Assembly (NCBI GenBank): GCA_947179155.2
Contig: OX359280.1
Span: 14,910,001 to 14,974,000, forward strand
DNA: 64,000 nucleotides
Direction of reading: 5' to 3'
Origin: Hedera helix
Taxonomy: Eukaryota > Streptophyta > Magnoliopsida > Apiales > Araliaceae
Shown here: positions 22,766 through 37,147 of the stretch, one piece after another
How positions within the stretch are numbered: the first letter of the stretch is position 1
How the letters are laid out: each line of letters begins with the position of its first letter
The notes under the pieces: generated by a model
Database searches by the model: none
Told to the model about the DNA's origin: nothing
Seen by the model: only the letters and a program-made list of their open reading frames with translations
Position numbers and translations under genes: made by a program

Positions 22766-25700
22766 CTGCAGGAAGTGTGATGTTTCCTCAATAATAGAAA
22801 ATTTATTATTCAAACACAAGAAACAATATGCAGTTTTACATGATATTATTGAAGGCTTATAAATGGATAGAAGTTTTACAAGATATTTCACATGGTAGAC
22901 ACTAAACATCTCAAATCAAATAATTAAAGATTTATTATAATATGTAAAAACCTACCCACTCGTTTTCAATTCGAGTGTCGTCTCGATAAAGATTTTATCA
23001 TAAATTTTATATTCAAATGAACACATTTACTATCAGTGTTTTAAAAATCTCCGCCTAGGTCTGATTAATCCCTACCTAGGTGCTAGGCAATCCTCCACAA
23101 TCTCGATTTGGCTGGACGCCTAGGCAGAACCAACATCTACTTTGAAACTCTACAATACTCAAAATGACTTTTTTTAAGCCTTAAAAGATTATTTTTTATG
23201 GTCATTTTTATGTAAAATTCTAAAAAATTACATCTACTATATACTTCGTATGGTAAAACAAGTATATATAACAGAAAAATAAATCAATGAGACGGCATAA
23301 GAAATGTCTAGTCCGCTTAGGAAAATGCCTTAGGCACCACATAGGCGGCCTAGGTTCTAGGCGGCCTAGGCGGGGCCTCTGCCACCTAGGTTTGCCTAGA
23401 AACTTTTAAAACACTGTTTAATATAAGTTTTGAGAAATTATTCTCCAGCATCTGTATGGAAAACATTACTCTTAAGTGTCTCAAAATCCTCCCAATCCAA
23501 AACTGCCCAACCTGAGTATAGGTAAGAGCTGCTTCTAGTATTAAGTAAAGGTTCTGCATGTTCCAGAAACCAAAATCAGCATCAACTATGCCTGGTTCAG
23601 GGTAAGTAGCAGTCCTCTTTTCCATTTGGTTCTGTTGGTTGATACTGTGGGGTCCTTTGGATGAACAATCATATTACCTCTAGTTATCTCTGGACCATGG
23701 GATAGCGAGTTGCATCCTAGAGTAAGAGGTCCTTCGGCTTTTTATCTCCTTCACCACTTGAAATAACATTTTGATCAGTAGCACTATAGGAAACTTCCTC
23801 ATTATGGTCAATGTTCTTACAGAGTTCTTTGACAGAAAAATCATGTAATAGATGTGATCCTAACTAGAACCACTAAAAAGGACAGTATTAGGGACACTGG
23901 TCTGGTTCTTCTTAGCATCCCTCAAACTCTTGTCAACACGCTCCATATTCTTCATAAAAAGATCTGTCACTTGTAGTGGTGGAATAAAACTTGATGCTCT
24001 GAACAAGGAATGTAAGAGTCCCCTTAGCCTCACGAGATCTTTTCCACCTCACAGGTGCCCCTAGGTCTCTACTAATGTCGTTCTTTCTTTCTTTTTTAAG
24101 AAAAAAGAAGAAATTTAACTAGATGGAAAGAGAGATTACAAGTGTTGAGGCTTTTAAAAGTACAAAGAATACAAGTATTGAGGAAAAAAGTAGTGCATCC
24201 CCTATAAGAAGTGGGGGAAAAAAACTAATCATAAAAGAGCACCCCTCCGATCTCTACAACCATGACAGAAGCCCTTAAGGAAACAAAGAAGAAAAACAAA
24301 AAATGAATAGGTGTCTCTAAAAATACAAGCATTGCACTAAGCTGCAAACAGGAAGGAAGTAAAAAATATTCTATATTTTGAAAAAAAAATCGGATCGTGT
24401 CTTTTCAAGTCGCACTTTGCTTAGTATAAATCACCAAAATACAGAAAAGTCCGCGCACTTTCAAAGCAACTTAGAATCCTCCACCGAAATCTCTAAACCG
24501 GATAAGCAACAAAACCTCCACTGAGGCAGGACACAACCACTCCTTGCCCCAACAATCCAAAAATAGAATTATTCCATAAACTCCATGCAACAAGAGGGCA
24601 ATGCAAAAGTAAATACTGTAACTCCACATTCTGCCTACACATAACATAGATGTCTGGAGATAAGTCCTTACGGGGTCTGCGTAATTCACAAAGATCATTA
24701 GTTCCTTAGTAAAGTCAAAGACCAAATAAGTGCCTTAATACGGGAGGTACCTTGCCTTTCCACAGTGTCTTTCTTGTCTCTCCCCTAGCTGACCAATCAA
24801 ATCATGTGGAGCCTTCTTAGAATCAAAGAAAACTACCTTGAGTTCAAGTGGATCCTTCACTAGAATAACTGGACAACAAGGTTTTTCTATAGGTGAAAGT
24901 GCTGCATGGTTTGTCCCTCCAAGGAGCTGACCAAGGAATATGCCAAAAGCAAGGGACAGATAGCAGTCTCAAGTAGTTAGTTATGCTAAATAAGGTAGTC
25001 CATGTGCCTGTAGATAGTATATTTAGAATAGTATCCTGGTAGTGCATGTTAGCATAGTAGCTTATGCTTGAATTTGCCCAGTTCTCGGCTCTTGTTGGGG
25101 ATGGTATAACCGTGACATAGTCGCGAATACCCATGTTTGCTTTTAAAAAAAACTATAAAAGAAAAAAGCTTAAAGTAAGCCTAGGCATTCCAAAATAAGC
25201 AGGTGAGGTAGTTGCAGAGAACCTCCTTGGTTAATTCAAGTCTCTAAGGCAGACCACAAGTCTCACTCATAACTATGATTGTGTATGAGAAATATAGAGT
25301 CCTAATGCATGAGAAAAATTCTCAACTAACTGGGGAATTCGCCGTGGAAAACTTTGTTGATGGTCCAACTGTCTAAGGGATGATACCAAGAGAATAGTCA
25401 AGTAGCTGAATCCAACTACTTTTGATCAAGCCAACAAGCAAGCCAAGACTTATGAACCAACTCCAAGCAATACCCAAACCACCACCACCGCCAAGAAATT
25501 TCCCTTGCCCCTCTACCTTACAGAAACAGCACCCTAAACCACAAGCTCTATAAAAACCCAAGCTAAATCGTCCAACTTCAGTCCAATACCTAAAACCCCA
25601 CTCCTCACTTACCCTAAAAACACTACCACAAGTCCGTGCCCTAAAGCCAAACCCGTGACTTAGCCCAAAAGGAGGAAAGAAGAGCCAACTATGAAGCAGG

Positions 25701-28700
25701 GATTCGGGTGTGTGATTACGAGTGCGCTACACAGAAATACGAGGGTTTGGAAAATCTTAGAAAATAAAGATTCGGGTGCGGCAAGGATACGTTATATATT
25801 TTATTGTTAAATATAATATATATGTAAATAATATAAAAAAATTGGCAAAACTAAAATATTTCTAAGTTAAACAGATAAATTAAAGTGAGAACCTAATTAG
25901 GGTATCAAATTAGTTGTATCATGCTGAATTTAAATAAGGTATACTTTACCAAACAATAATATAGTTTTATAATACTGAAATCGTGAATATTATACTTCCT
26001 CTATTCCAAATTATAAGATCATTATTAACTTTTGAAAGTAAATTCGAAATATTTTTAAACTCAAAATTGATAAGATTCATTAAAAATTATGAAACAATAA
26101 ATATTATAATTAGTAGTATTTTTTTTATAGCTTACAACAATGTTTTTAAAATCGGACCGGTCATCAAACCAGAAAATGTATCAGGTGTATGGATTACTAA
26201 TTCAACCAGTGGTCTAACCGTTATTGAACCGGTGACATCATAAATATATAAAAAAAATATTATTAATAATTAATAAGTTTTTAAAATATCTAATTTTTTG
26301 TAACCTAAAATACAGTGAAATTATATTACAATATTACTAAAAATATCTAATTTTAAAAATAAAATAAAAAATTGTACCAAAAAAATATTAAAACATACTT
26401 TAAATCCGGTTCACTAGGTCAATTAACCGGTTGAACCACCAATTCGACCGGTGGTCAACCGGGTTTTGACCCGTTCACTGCCAAACCGATTTTTCGGGTT
26501 AAATCAAACCGGAGGGCCGACCGATTTTTACCGATCGGACCGCTGGTCCGGTCCGGTTTTAACAACTTTGGCTTACAATATTTAACATTATATTGACCAA
26601 GGGGCTGTTTAATGGCACCTCGTTTTGGCCTTGCCTCAGTTTTGCACAGAGGCTAAGTTGTTTGATAAAACTTTGTGCAACCTCTTTTCCTCTTTAAAAA
26701 AAATGAGATTGGGCCAACTCTTTTCAGAAAAAGAAGCTCTTCATTACTCTTTTATCCCTCATTACCCTAATTTCATTTTTATAATTTTTCACTTCACTTC
26801 TCTTACTACACCCCCTGCCCCCAAAAACCCCTACCATCCACCACAACATTTTTTAGTGATTTTATTTGAATTAACTTTTTAATATTTATTATATTATTAC
26901 CCTAACCCTAAGTTTGTATAAATTGATCTAAGGATAAACAGATTAGTTATCAAACAACTTTTTTACATTTAATTTTTGTTTTAAAAAGAACCTCTATTTT
27001 ATACAAAGCCTCTATTTTTGTAAACTCTCTTTTTATACAATTTTATCAAATGCCACCTAAAAACTAAATGAATTTATGTCAATTTTGAGCTTGAAAATGT
27101 CTAAAGTTGACTTTTAAAAGTTAATAATAATCTTATATTTTATAATAGAGAGAGTATATTATAACTTTATGAGCTCCACTTGTACCAATAAAGTCAAAAA
27201 AGGTATTTAAGTAAACACCAAACCAAACACAATATTAAAGCCCAAATCATGTTACATCTATTATCTCTCCCAGTCACACAAATACCCAAGCCCGATCACA
27301 TGATGTGTTGTCTCTCTCTCTCTCTCTCTCTCACACAGTAACTAATTGGCAATGTACAAATCGGAAAAGTTTTCTAGTCTACTCCTCGTTCTTTTGCCTC
27401 ACTAGTTGGCAAAGGTACTTTATTTTCACGTTTCACAGATACGATCAAACCCTCCAACCTTCTCTTTTTCCTTTTCTGTTGTTCCATATTAACGAAAAGT
27501 GCTACCACTGAATTCCCTTTAAAACCCCCAAACGAAAGCCCGGGACACTGCTAAAGACACACCATGTGTGCACCCCGTACACTGCACGCATGGGGTGCAC
27601 AATGTAGCATGCAAGTCACGCACCCCCGCTTCCTATAGAGACCAAATACCTATGTTTCTATAGTGATGATAAATACACTGGCACCAATCTAGTAACTGAA
27701 AATGTCAAATTTTCATATAGTAAAAGAGATTTTTATCATTATTGAAATGCATATAGGAGAAGAGGAAGATTAGATATTGTTAGGGAACAAGTATTTGGGA
27801 ACAAATGAAATTTCACATAAATAATTCTCACACAATACTCGATTGATTCTTATTATTCAATGTATCAAAATAATAAATTACATCACTATTTATAATACTC
27901 ATATACAACTTTCTTAACCTATATTAGACTCTATTAAATAAGATAACTACAAATTAAAGAAATTAATTAAAATACAACTTCTAATTCATAAGCTTCCAAA
28001 AGTCTTATATTGATCTAACCAAGTTTCACGGGCTCGGCCTACACTTTAGTTCTCCTCCGTTGAGAAAAACTCGACTCGATCGAGTTATGAACATTAACAC
28101 AAGAACAATCATATCGGATCACCAAAGAATTATTTGCAAGCTTCAAATTTGGTATGTTGAGAGCACAAGTAAGAGTGAACTAGGTATTGCCTTAACAAGT
28201 GAATAAGAATTAGCCCAAGCATCATGTTGTACATAACGATCTCATAGCCATGTACACCCTAAGCTAATGTGACACTTTAAGATGTAGAACATCACATACA
28301 ATAGTATCCTTAATCTTGTTAATGAAAAATGTAACCAAACAACTCTGAATAACCTACTACTTTATATTGGTAATTCATGCAACATCATACGGCTCCAAGT
28401 GAGGCATCACCTTTAACCCAAATTTTTTAACTGTTTCTTCATAAATAACATCTCTACAACTCCCAATATCAATGATAAGAGAGCATATCTATCCCGCACA
28501 TTTGACTCTCGTTTGAAAAATTCGCCCACGCTGGATTTTAGGATCATCTTTATGTTTTTAAGTAATAAGTAAAGGTTGAAAAACACCTAAACATCCTTTC
28601 AAATGAGCATCAGCTTACAAATCCTTCTCATCGAGCTCATATTCCACATCTAACGGCTGACAAACCTCTTCATTCAAGTCAATTTTCCCACACTCTTTGT

Positions 28701-31700
28701 CAATAACAGCAAGTTGCCTAGAGGGAGACGGGTAACATTCATCTACAGATAAGGACACTCAAAAGACATCTGACCAAAACCACGACAGTTATAGCACTTA
28801 GACGTGTGGTTGTTGCTAGCATTAGAAGAACTTAGGACACGATTAGGCCTACTAGTAGCTAAAGGGCTTATAGGCGATCTTTCCACCGATTTGTTTTTAA
28901 CAGGCTCCACAAAAGTACGCTAACTCCGAGTTTAGACTGGTATTGGAGGTCTAACAAAATTCATTTTCAAATTATCTTCCACTTAAGTGGAAACTAGAAC
29001 GGCACCATCCAATGACAATAACAAGAGTTTACTTGAAGATACACTTGCAATCTCCAAATTCAATCCCCGACGGTACATGGAGATTAAAACGACTTAAACC
29101 CAAGGGAATTCAAACCTTGTAACCAAACTGTCGAAATTGGAAGTATATTCAACTACGGATCTACTTTCTTGCACAAACTCAATTAACTACAAATATGTTT
29201 GTTGCTTCTAATCTGAAGGCACAAAACACCGTGTTAGGGCAGCTTTCATATCTTCCCATCTTCTCCTAATGTATATAAATTGCGCTGATATTGATCCCAC
29301 CAAATGTGAGCTCTCTTTCAACTTCGCATCAGCAAAGAAAAGTTCTCTCATCGGTTAGCTCATAACAACAAAAGAAACTCTCCAAACAATGAATCTAATC
29401 AAAGAATGCTTCGGACTAATATGTAAAGGTTTAAAGTTCGGGAGTATTTAAAATTTAAGAAAATTTCAGAGATTAAACTAGAAAATTGTAAAAACTTAGG
29501 TGTACCAATTCGTAATTTGCTAGTAGATACTTCTTTCTCTTCTTCCTTCATTTTATTCTTCTCTTCTTACTACTTCGTTCTTCACTTCTTGTTTTATCTC
29601 TTCTACTTTTCTTCTCCTTCTCTTTTCCTGGTTTGAGTTGCTATTAATGATGGAAGTAAGAAGCGGCGATAGCGGAAGTAGGCGCGGCGGCGTACTATTT
29701 CTACTTCTCTTATTTTTTTTTCCAACGGCTAGTGCTTATGCAATTGCTTTTTTTGGGGGGGGGATGTTTTGTTTTTTTTGCCTGTTTTGCTGCAAATGTT
29801 GATGTTGGGTTGTGATGAGGGCATGCTTAGCTTGGAAGGAAATCAAGGACTTAAAGCTTGGGGAGATCCAATTCAAGTTCCAATTGGACCGGTTACACGG
29901 GCACAAGCCAAAAGATTTAAGGAAGGATTTGTTGAGTTGATTCAAGAGATGTGGGCTAATCAAATTGCAACTGATTTAGTTAAGGAAAGAAATCTAAAGT
30001 CAGTTCAACTGTTGCAAGCAAACCCAAGTCAAAACCAAGCAAGTTAAACTCAGATTTTCAGACTTGCACCCCGGCGCAAGAATTTTGCCTAGAAGTTGCG
30101 CCGCAGCCAAAAGCTACAGAATTTGCAGTTTCAGACATGCACCACAACGCATGGATTTAGCCAAGATTTTGCGCCCCGACAAATACCTACAGAGAGGTCT
30201 ACGCCCCAGCGCATGGAAGCAGAATAGTCGACGCGTTTTGACACTTTTTGTCAAGATTTTTAGTATCTTTTAGGATTTTTGTTTCCTTATTTAATTAAGT
30301 TTCTTGTGCAATGATACTACTTCCTATTGATTGGAGAATTAGGAATACATATAATACAATAAATATAGATCTAAAGCTTTGTAATCAAACACATTATTAT
30401 TCAATATATTTTCTTGAGATGATTATTCTTCATCTTTTTGTTCTTTAAGAATTTCTAAGCTATTTCTTAGTGTTCTTGAGATTCAATCTTGACTTATCAA
30501 TCAATAGCACATAATTGATTGTGGCGTCTTCTAACATACATCAATCGTCGATTGTACCGAAGTTCTTGTCTCTTAATAGACAACGGGTTGAGGTGTCGGT
30601 GTTCCATTCAATGCAATTTTCCTTACACAAGCAATTGTACCAAAGTTCTCGCTTCTAAATAAGCAACGGGTTAAGGTGTTGTGCGTGTTCCACAATAAAA
30701 CTTGGCAAGAAAACAATCCGGGCAATGTTCACCTTAAGCAAGCGTATCGTAGACCTTATCAGTTAGTATCAAGAACTATGTTCATCTAGCGGGTTATCTT
30801 TCTTTAATTTTTTTGTTCTAGTTTGATTATTTATTAGTACAAAAAAAATATTAAAAAATTTATATATATTTAGATAAATTTTGACAATTCCAATTACTTG
30901 CAAGTTGCAAATTTTGAGGCTTCAATCAAGTGCAATTTATGAAGATACAGGGATTTCAAGGAGATCAAGGCGCATTCAAAGGCTAGCAACCCGTGAATTT
31001 TGTTGATAACGCAATTGTCATATGTTGCTATTTATTGTTCTTGATAGTTCTTATTAGATTGATAGATACTTTGATTGTGTTTGGTAAATTCAAAAACAGA
31101 CCTATAAGAGAGAATATTGAGTGGTAAAAGGCAAGAGTTGTGAGATTAATAGAGGGTAAAAGCCTATACAGAGATAAACGAGTGATCATTGTATCTAACG
31201 AAACACATAAGAGAGTGGTGAAGAAAATTTTTACTACTAACCTTTGTTTTGAAGTTAATCATGTCTGACATGAAGAATAAGGGTCTTTTTGGGATAATCA
31301 TCATCAATGGAGGAGCCAAAGGTGGATTTAAAGTTTGAGATGGATGCCCTTAAGGGGGGAATTACGGAGATTGTTTAGGAAGATGGATCAAATTGATGAT
31401 AGATTTGATATGGTGAACACTCAGAGAGCAATCACAACTAATCATGGGCTCTCAGAAGAAGGAGAAGGCACATCAAAGGGAGACCAAAGATGACGAAGAG
31501 GAGTCCGTTGGAGGTAGATTTAGTGAGAAAGAAGAGTATGATCCAAACCTTTGGAGGTGACGTGGGGGTAATGGAAATAGAGATCGGAGGGATAGAGGAG
31601 ATAGGAGGGATAGAGAAGATAGGGGAAATAGAGGAGTGGGAGAAGAAAGTGGAGTGGGTATTCGATTGTCACAAATACTCGGAGCCCAAGAAAGTTCAAC

Positions 31701-34700
31701 TGGCAGCCACAAAGTTCACTGATTATGTAGTCACTTGGTGGGATCAATTGAAGACTGGTCGGAGGAGGTGTGGAGATCAACAAATTGAGACTTGGGAGGA
31801 GATGAAGACGATAATGAAGTGGTTTGTTCCATGTCACTACCACCGAGATCTTTATAGGAGCTTGTAGACTCTCAAGCAAGGCAGTCGAAGCGTGGAGGAT
31901 TACCACAAAGAGATGGAGGTGATGATGGCTCGAGTGAATGTGGTTGAGGACCGTGAGGCGACTATGGCGAGGTTTTTTGCGAGATTAAATTGGGAGATTG
32001 TTGATTTGGTGGAGTGGCAACATTATGTGGTGCTTGAGGATATGGTACGTATGGCCAAATAGGAGCAATCTCGATGAGACGAAGGATTTTCAGACTTGCG
32101 CCCCATCGCAAGAATTTTGCCTAGAAGTTGCGCCACGAACAAAAACTACAAAATCTGCAGTTTCAGACATGCACCCCGACGCATGGATTTAGCCTAGATT
32201 TAGCACCCCGGCAAAAAACTACAGAGATTTGTGCCCCGGCACATGGACGTGGAATAATCAACGCGTTTTTCGAGATTTTCAGCATCTTTTAGGATTTTTG
32301 TTTCCTTATTTAATTAGGTTTCTTATGTAATGATACTACTTCCTATTGATTTGAGGATTAGGAATACATAGAATACTATAAATATGGATCTAAAGATTTG
32401 TAACCAAACACATTATTATTCAATATATTTTCTTAAGAGGATTATTCTTCATCTTTTGGTTCTTTATGAATTTCTAAGCTATTTCTTAGTGTTCTTAAGA
32501 TTCAATGTTGACTTATCAATCAATAGCACATAATTGATTGTGGCATCTTCTACCATACATCAATCGTCGATTGTGTCGAAGTTCTTGTCTCTATAGACAA
32601 CGGGTTGAGATGTCGTCGGTGTTCCATTCAAAACAATTTTCCTTACACAAACAATTGGACCAAAGTTTTCACTTCTAAATAAGCGACGGGTTGAGGTATT
32701 GTGCATGTCCCACAATATAACTTGGCTAGAAAACGATCCGGACAGCGTTCACCTTACGCAAGCATACCGTGGACATTATCAGGTTGTTTATTCTGTCGAC
32801 AGTGATGATGATAAAGTGCTGTGATTCAGGGACTGTTTGGGAATTAACTTAAGAGGTTTGAGGCATGATGGCATTTGTATGTTTGGCAATAGGTGTGCAG
32901 CGACTGTTTTGATGATGTTCAAGGTTAGGGTTTGGATTTGACAAAATCAAATGACGTTAGCCTAAGCTTTGATACCAAAAATGGTGGAGAACGGGTATTT
33001 GGGAACAAAGAAAATTTCACACAGATAATTCTCACACAAAACTCAATTGATTCTTATTATTCAATGTATCAAAATAATAAAGTACACCACTATTGATAAT
33101 ACTCCTAGACAACCTTCCTAACCTAAATTGAATTCTAATAAGACAACTACAAATTAAATACGATAACTACAAATTAAATAAACTAATTAAAAAGAAACAA
33201 ATTAGAATACAACTTATAATTCATGGGCTTCCAAAGTTTTTTATATTGCTCTAACCAAGTTTCATGGGCTCATCCTACATCAGATATCCTCCGATACAAC
33301 AAGGAAAAAAAAGGTGGAAAAATACAAGCCCTTAAACCAGGGTAGCCCTCCAATCCCTCAGAAAATCCGAAACAGGAACCTCCCAAAACACCAATTGCAG
33401 AAGTAATGAAGAAAATATAAGTAGAACATCTACATATGTAAACTCTCTTTCACTGGTGACTACCAAAAAAATCTTATTTTGAAGAGACTGAAGGAAAACA
33501 AAGTTTTCACTCAATGCTGCTATAAACAAATTAGAATGGCATTGATTTATATGGCTAACGGATGGATATTCTATGTTTTCACAGTATCTTACCATCCTGC
33601 TCCTCTTTGACTCTTCGTCACTGTCATTAACTTCCTCAGCTGCAACTTTCCTGGCAGAACAGTCGAAGTTGCATTCATTTGTCAAGAGTGGCAAACTTGG
33701 GGGGAATTTATTAGAATCCCATTGTTAACAGTAGTAGTAGCAGTAGTAATAATAAAAAAATTCTGCAAAGGCGATATCTGAATTATTTGAACCTTCTCTT
33801 AGTCATGTTTGCATCATCTCCAGCAGCCTCAGAGTGTCCATAATCAGGAACCTTGCTGACAACTTCTCTCAGAAAGTCAAATACGTTGTAGTTTTGTACA
33901 CAATGTTTTCTGAATATTGAAACAAATAAAAAAAATATAGCGTCAACAGTAGACATCAAGAATTAACAAAGAGGCAAAAAATAGAAAAGACTAATACAGC
34001 ACCAGCAAGACATCATAATCCAAAAACAAAGGGAAGTGAAGTGAATAAAAGCATAAGTCATGAAAAAGCAAGGGGGTATCAATATTCTTACATAGTGGAG
34101 CAAGGATAATTATTGTTATTAAAGTAGTTGTTTCCTAACATGGAGTAAGGGACTCGGATGTGGGTAGTGCTATGTGTTGGATTCATCTATTTCTAAATAA
34201 CAGGATACTGGGGCATAGCCTAAAAGGATCCAAATTTTAGATACTTTTGTGTAGATACTACAAGTAACATTGTTAAAAATTAATCTTACTTGATTTAGTG
34301 AAAGAAAAAGAATAGTTGCTCAAAAAAAGAAATTAATGAATACTTGAAAAAAGAAATTAAAGTGCAGGGACAGATGTGTAAAATTACAAAACTAGGGACC
34401 TACGGACTGAACAGAAATAAGTTACAAAATAAATCAGCGAAGAGCTGTCTTCTTCGTCTTTCATTCACAGCCACACAAACACACCAACTCAGACGAAGAT
34501 AACCAAATAGAGGAGAAAGACAGAGAAGGAAAAAGAAAAGAGGAGAGAAGATATGGGCGGCAATGATCAACCAAACAGTTAACCTTCTTCTCTTCTTCTC
34601 TTCAATTCTTTTCCTTCTTTTCTAGTCTCCTCTCTCACACAGAGGAAGATGAACTGAAAAACAGACGGGAAAAAAACATAACACAATTGCGTGTCTCAAA

Positions 34701-37095
34701 ATCGAGTGAACGTGTCGAACACAGATTCCATACCCGTGTCCGTGCTGTGTCAGCACTGATAATTTGGAGCGCCATGTATGGAGTCCTCTAAAACAGGTTG
34801 TTTCAAAGAATTATATAACTGAGGATTTTGATTGGTCACCACTAAGATATAAAGGTGAACTATAGTATGTGTGCCATGAAACAATTAGTGTTTGTCGCAA
34901 TATTGGTTCACCCAGCTCCATCACAAGAAGAATGAAAATTGGCTTTTGCAAGACGAGTAAAGCATGAATAATTGTTATTAAGTTTAGTTTGGTTAAAAAC
35001 TAACACGTGTAACAAAGTGTCACTCTTCTCGTAAGAAATGAGGGGAGCATTCAGTACATATTTAAATTTTCAAAAAATGGAGACACCAAATAGTTGGACT
35101 CAAATACAGCCATATTAGTTTCAGCATCAACATTTTAGATTACAGATCACCAAAAGCATATTCCTGAGAGTTGCCAAGAAAAACAGAAAATAAAAAATAT
35201 ATATTATTCACTAATTGCAAGAGCTTTCCTCATTACTAGAAAAAAACTGAATCTTGAAATAAGGAATTCGATACAATATCAAATACTACTAGCAGAGCTT
35301 TATTATATAGGCCTAGACTTCTGTACAAGTGTGAAATGTCTGGCTTGGTTCCTTCATTAAAGGATCGGATACAGAATATTATATGTAGAGGAAATAATTA
35401 AATAAACGTACATATATGCATATATTCATTCAAAAGATTCGGATTATGGAGACTAGGCGGTACAGCGAATCTCAAAAAAAAAAAAAAATCAGGATTCGAC
35501 ACATTTGTACATTTTAAATAGATTTTTTATATACATATGATTATATACAAATACATATATTAAAATTTGTATACATATACTATCTATGAATTTAAGAGAT
35601 ATTTACTAATTAATTCTCCTACTAATTTCAAAGATAATATTAGTATATAAAACATTATATTAGTAGTATACTATATAGTATTGATGATATTTTTAATTTT
35701 AATTATTAAAATAACTACGGAGAATCCCCTAGAAGAATTGAGACAAATCCATGAATCTAGATTCGGTGATTCGCCGCTGGTGGTGGGGACGGGGGTTATG
35801 GGACAAGGTAATTCTCACACAAATATAAATTCTCTAAATTCAATCAATTATATAATTTACTGTATAAAATAATGTAGCACATTTCTATTTATAATACTTC
35901 CAAATAACTTTATATTAACCCGATCTAAAAAGAACTTGACTGTATCGAGTTAAGAACATCAAAACAAGAATAAATATACAAAATCACCAATGAATTCTTT
36001 GTGAGCTTCAAATTTGGCATGTCAATGCACAAGTACAAGTGTATTTGGCGTGGTCTTTGATAATCAAACAAGCATAAGCACAGGCATTGTATCGTGCATT
36101 GCGATCCCCTATAGCTATTTACGCCCTAAGAAGATGTGGTCAATCTTAAGGGACAAAACATCACATAACAGTATCTCTTAACTTGTCGACAGATAATGTG
36201 ATCAAACATCTTTGAGCAACCTCGAACTTTTTGTATTGGTAATCCATGTACATCATATTGTTTCAAGTGAGACTCAACCTTTCCCGTGAAATAAAATCAA
36301 TGCAGCTTCTAGTATCAATCACATGAGAGCACACCTGTCCTACATATTTGACCATTCTTTAAAAAAATTCCACGATGTATTTTAGGACCATCCTTCCATT
36401 TGTTAGGAACAATTAAAGGTCTGAGAACACCTAAACATCTAAGAAGGATACAGGTGCACGACACAGGAATACAGTAGGTCATCAAATCTTATAAAATGGG
36501 GATTCAGGTGCGACGAGGATAGGCACATAATTAACTATTATACACACACACACACACATATATATATATACATTATATCTATAATATAAAACAGAGCGGC
36601 TCAAATTCCAAGACCTCAACATCCAACGGCCTTAAATTAATTTAGACTTCAACATCTAACGGTCTCGAATCAATTTAGGCTTCAAAGTCCAACGGTCACT
36701 AATCTATCTCTCATTTTCCCCCCAATTCAACATCTTTTTTCAAAAATCTATCCACTCATATTTTCCGCTCAAATCAAATTCACCACTACACAACAACAAC
36801 AACAGCACTAGCAATAGCAATTGCAATAGCAATAATAATAAAAACAATAATAATTATAATAATAAGAATAAGAATAAGAATAGAAATAATAATAATAATA
36901 ATTATTATTATTATTATAATAATAATAATAGTAATAATATAGTAATAATAATAATAATAACAATAATAATTATAATAATAAGAATAAGAATAGTAATAAT
37001 AATAATATTAATAATATTATAATTATTAATATTACTATTCTTATTACTATTATTATAATTATAATTGTTACTATTATTATTATTAGTAGTAGTAA

Positions 37096-37147
<52 letters not shown>

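Larger units (their letters stand above)
25995..27154. mobile_element. Stowaway-like MITE split by nested insertions
   Basis: Ends are CTTCCTCTATTCCAAATTAT at 25995 and, on the other strand, CTCTCTCTATTATAAAATAT from 27154, flanked by TA (25993-25994 and 27155-27156). The arms pair over about 100 bp (ATAAGATCATTATTAACTTT with ATAAGATTATTATTAACTTT, then CTCAAAATTGA on both). The original MITE was a few hundred bp; the middle holds a hAT MITE (26138-26570) and another insert (about 26598-27060). Confidence 0.75.
29520..32800 (+). mobile_element. Plus-strand gypsy-type remnant: pol end, LTR, gag region, LTR
   Basis: Order: pol C-terminus (29769-30047), direct repeat A (30053-30762), a primer-site-like GTTAGTATCAAGAAC (30763 on), a gag region (31260-32080), and direct repeat B (32085-32782). 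It interrupts the minus-strand element. The left boundary is uncertain. The pol end lies before the first LTR-like repeat, so at least two elements or a recombined array are present. Confidence 0.6.
27778..33279 (-). mobile_element. Degenerate gypsy-type LTR element, minus strand, with a nested plus-strand element
   Basis: Direct repeats at 27778-28043 and 32982-33279 share phrases such as TTCTTATTATTCAATGTATC and ACCAAGTTTCA. Read on the minus strand each starts TGTAGG. Next to the second copy, CTTTGATACCAAA (32967-32979) is, on the minus strand, a TTTGGTATCAAAG primer site, so 32982-33279 is the 5' LTR. Inside, the minus strand around 28830-28760 has a zinc knuckle (CYNCRGFGQMSFEC) and around 28510-28440 a protease-like CSLIIDIGSC. 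AGATAT lies at or near both outer ends (27772-27777; 33282-33287), though two bases off on the right. Confidence 0.65.

Noticed and set aside
22766..22909. Open frame upstream of NC2-alpha exon 6 starting MFSVYHVKYL
   Set aside because: It is intronic: the acceptor CTTCCTGCAG at 22777-22766 and the family alignment place the exon start at 22765.
31473..31906. Minus-strand ORFs across 31473-31906
   Set aside because: Shadows of the plus-strand gypsy gag core, which has a recognised capsid motif.
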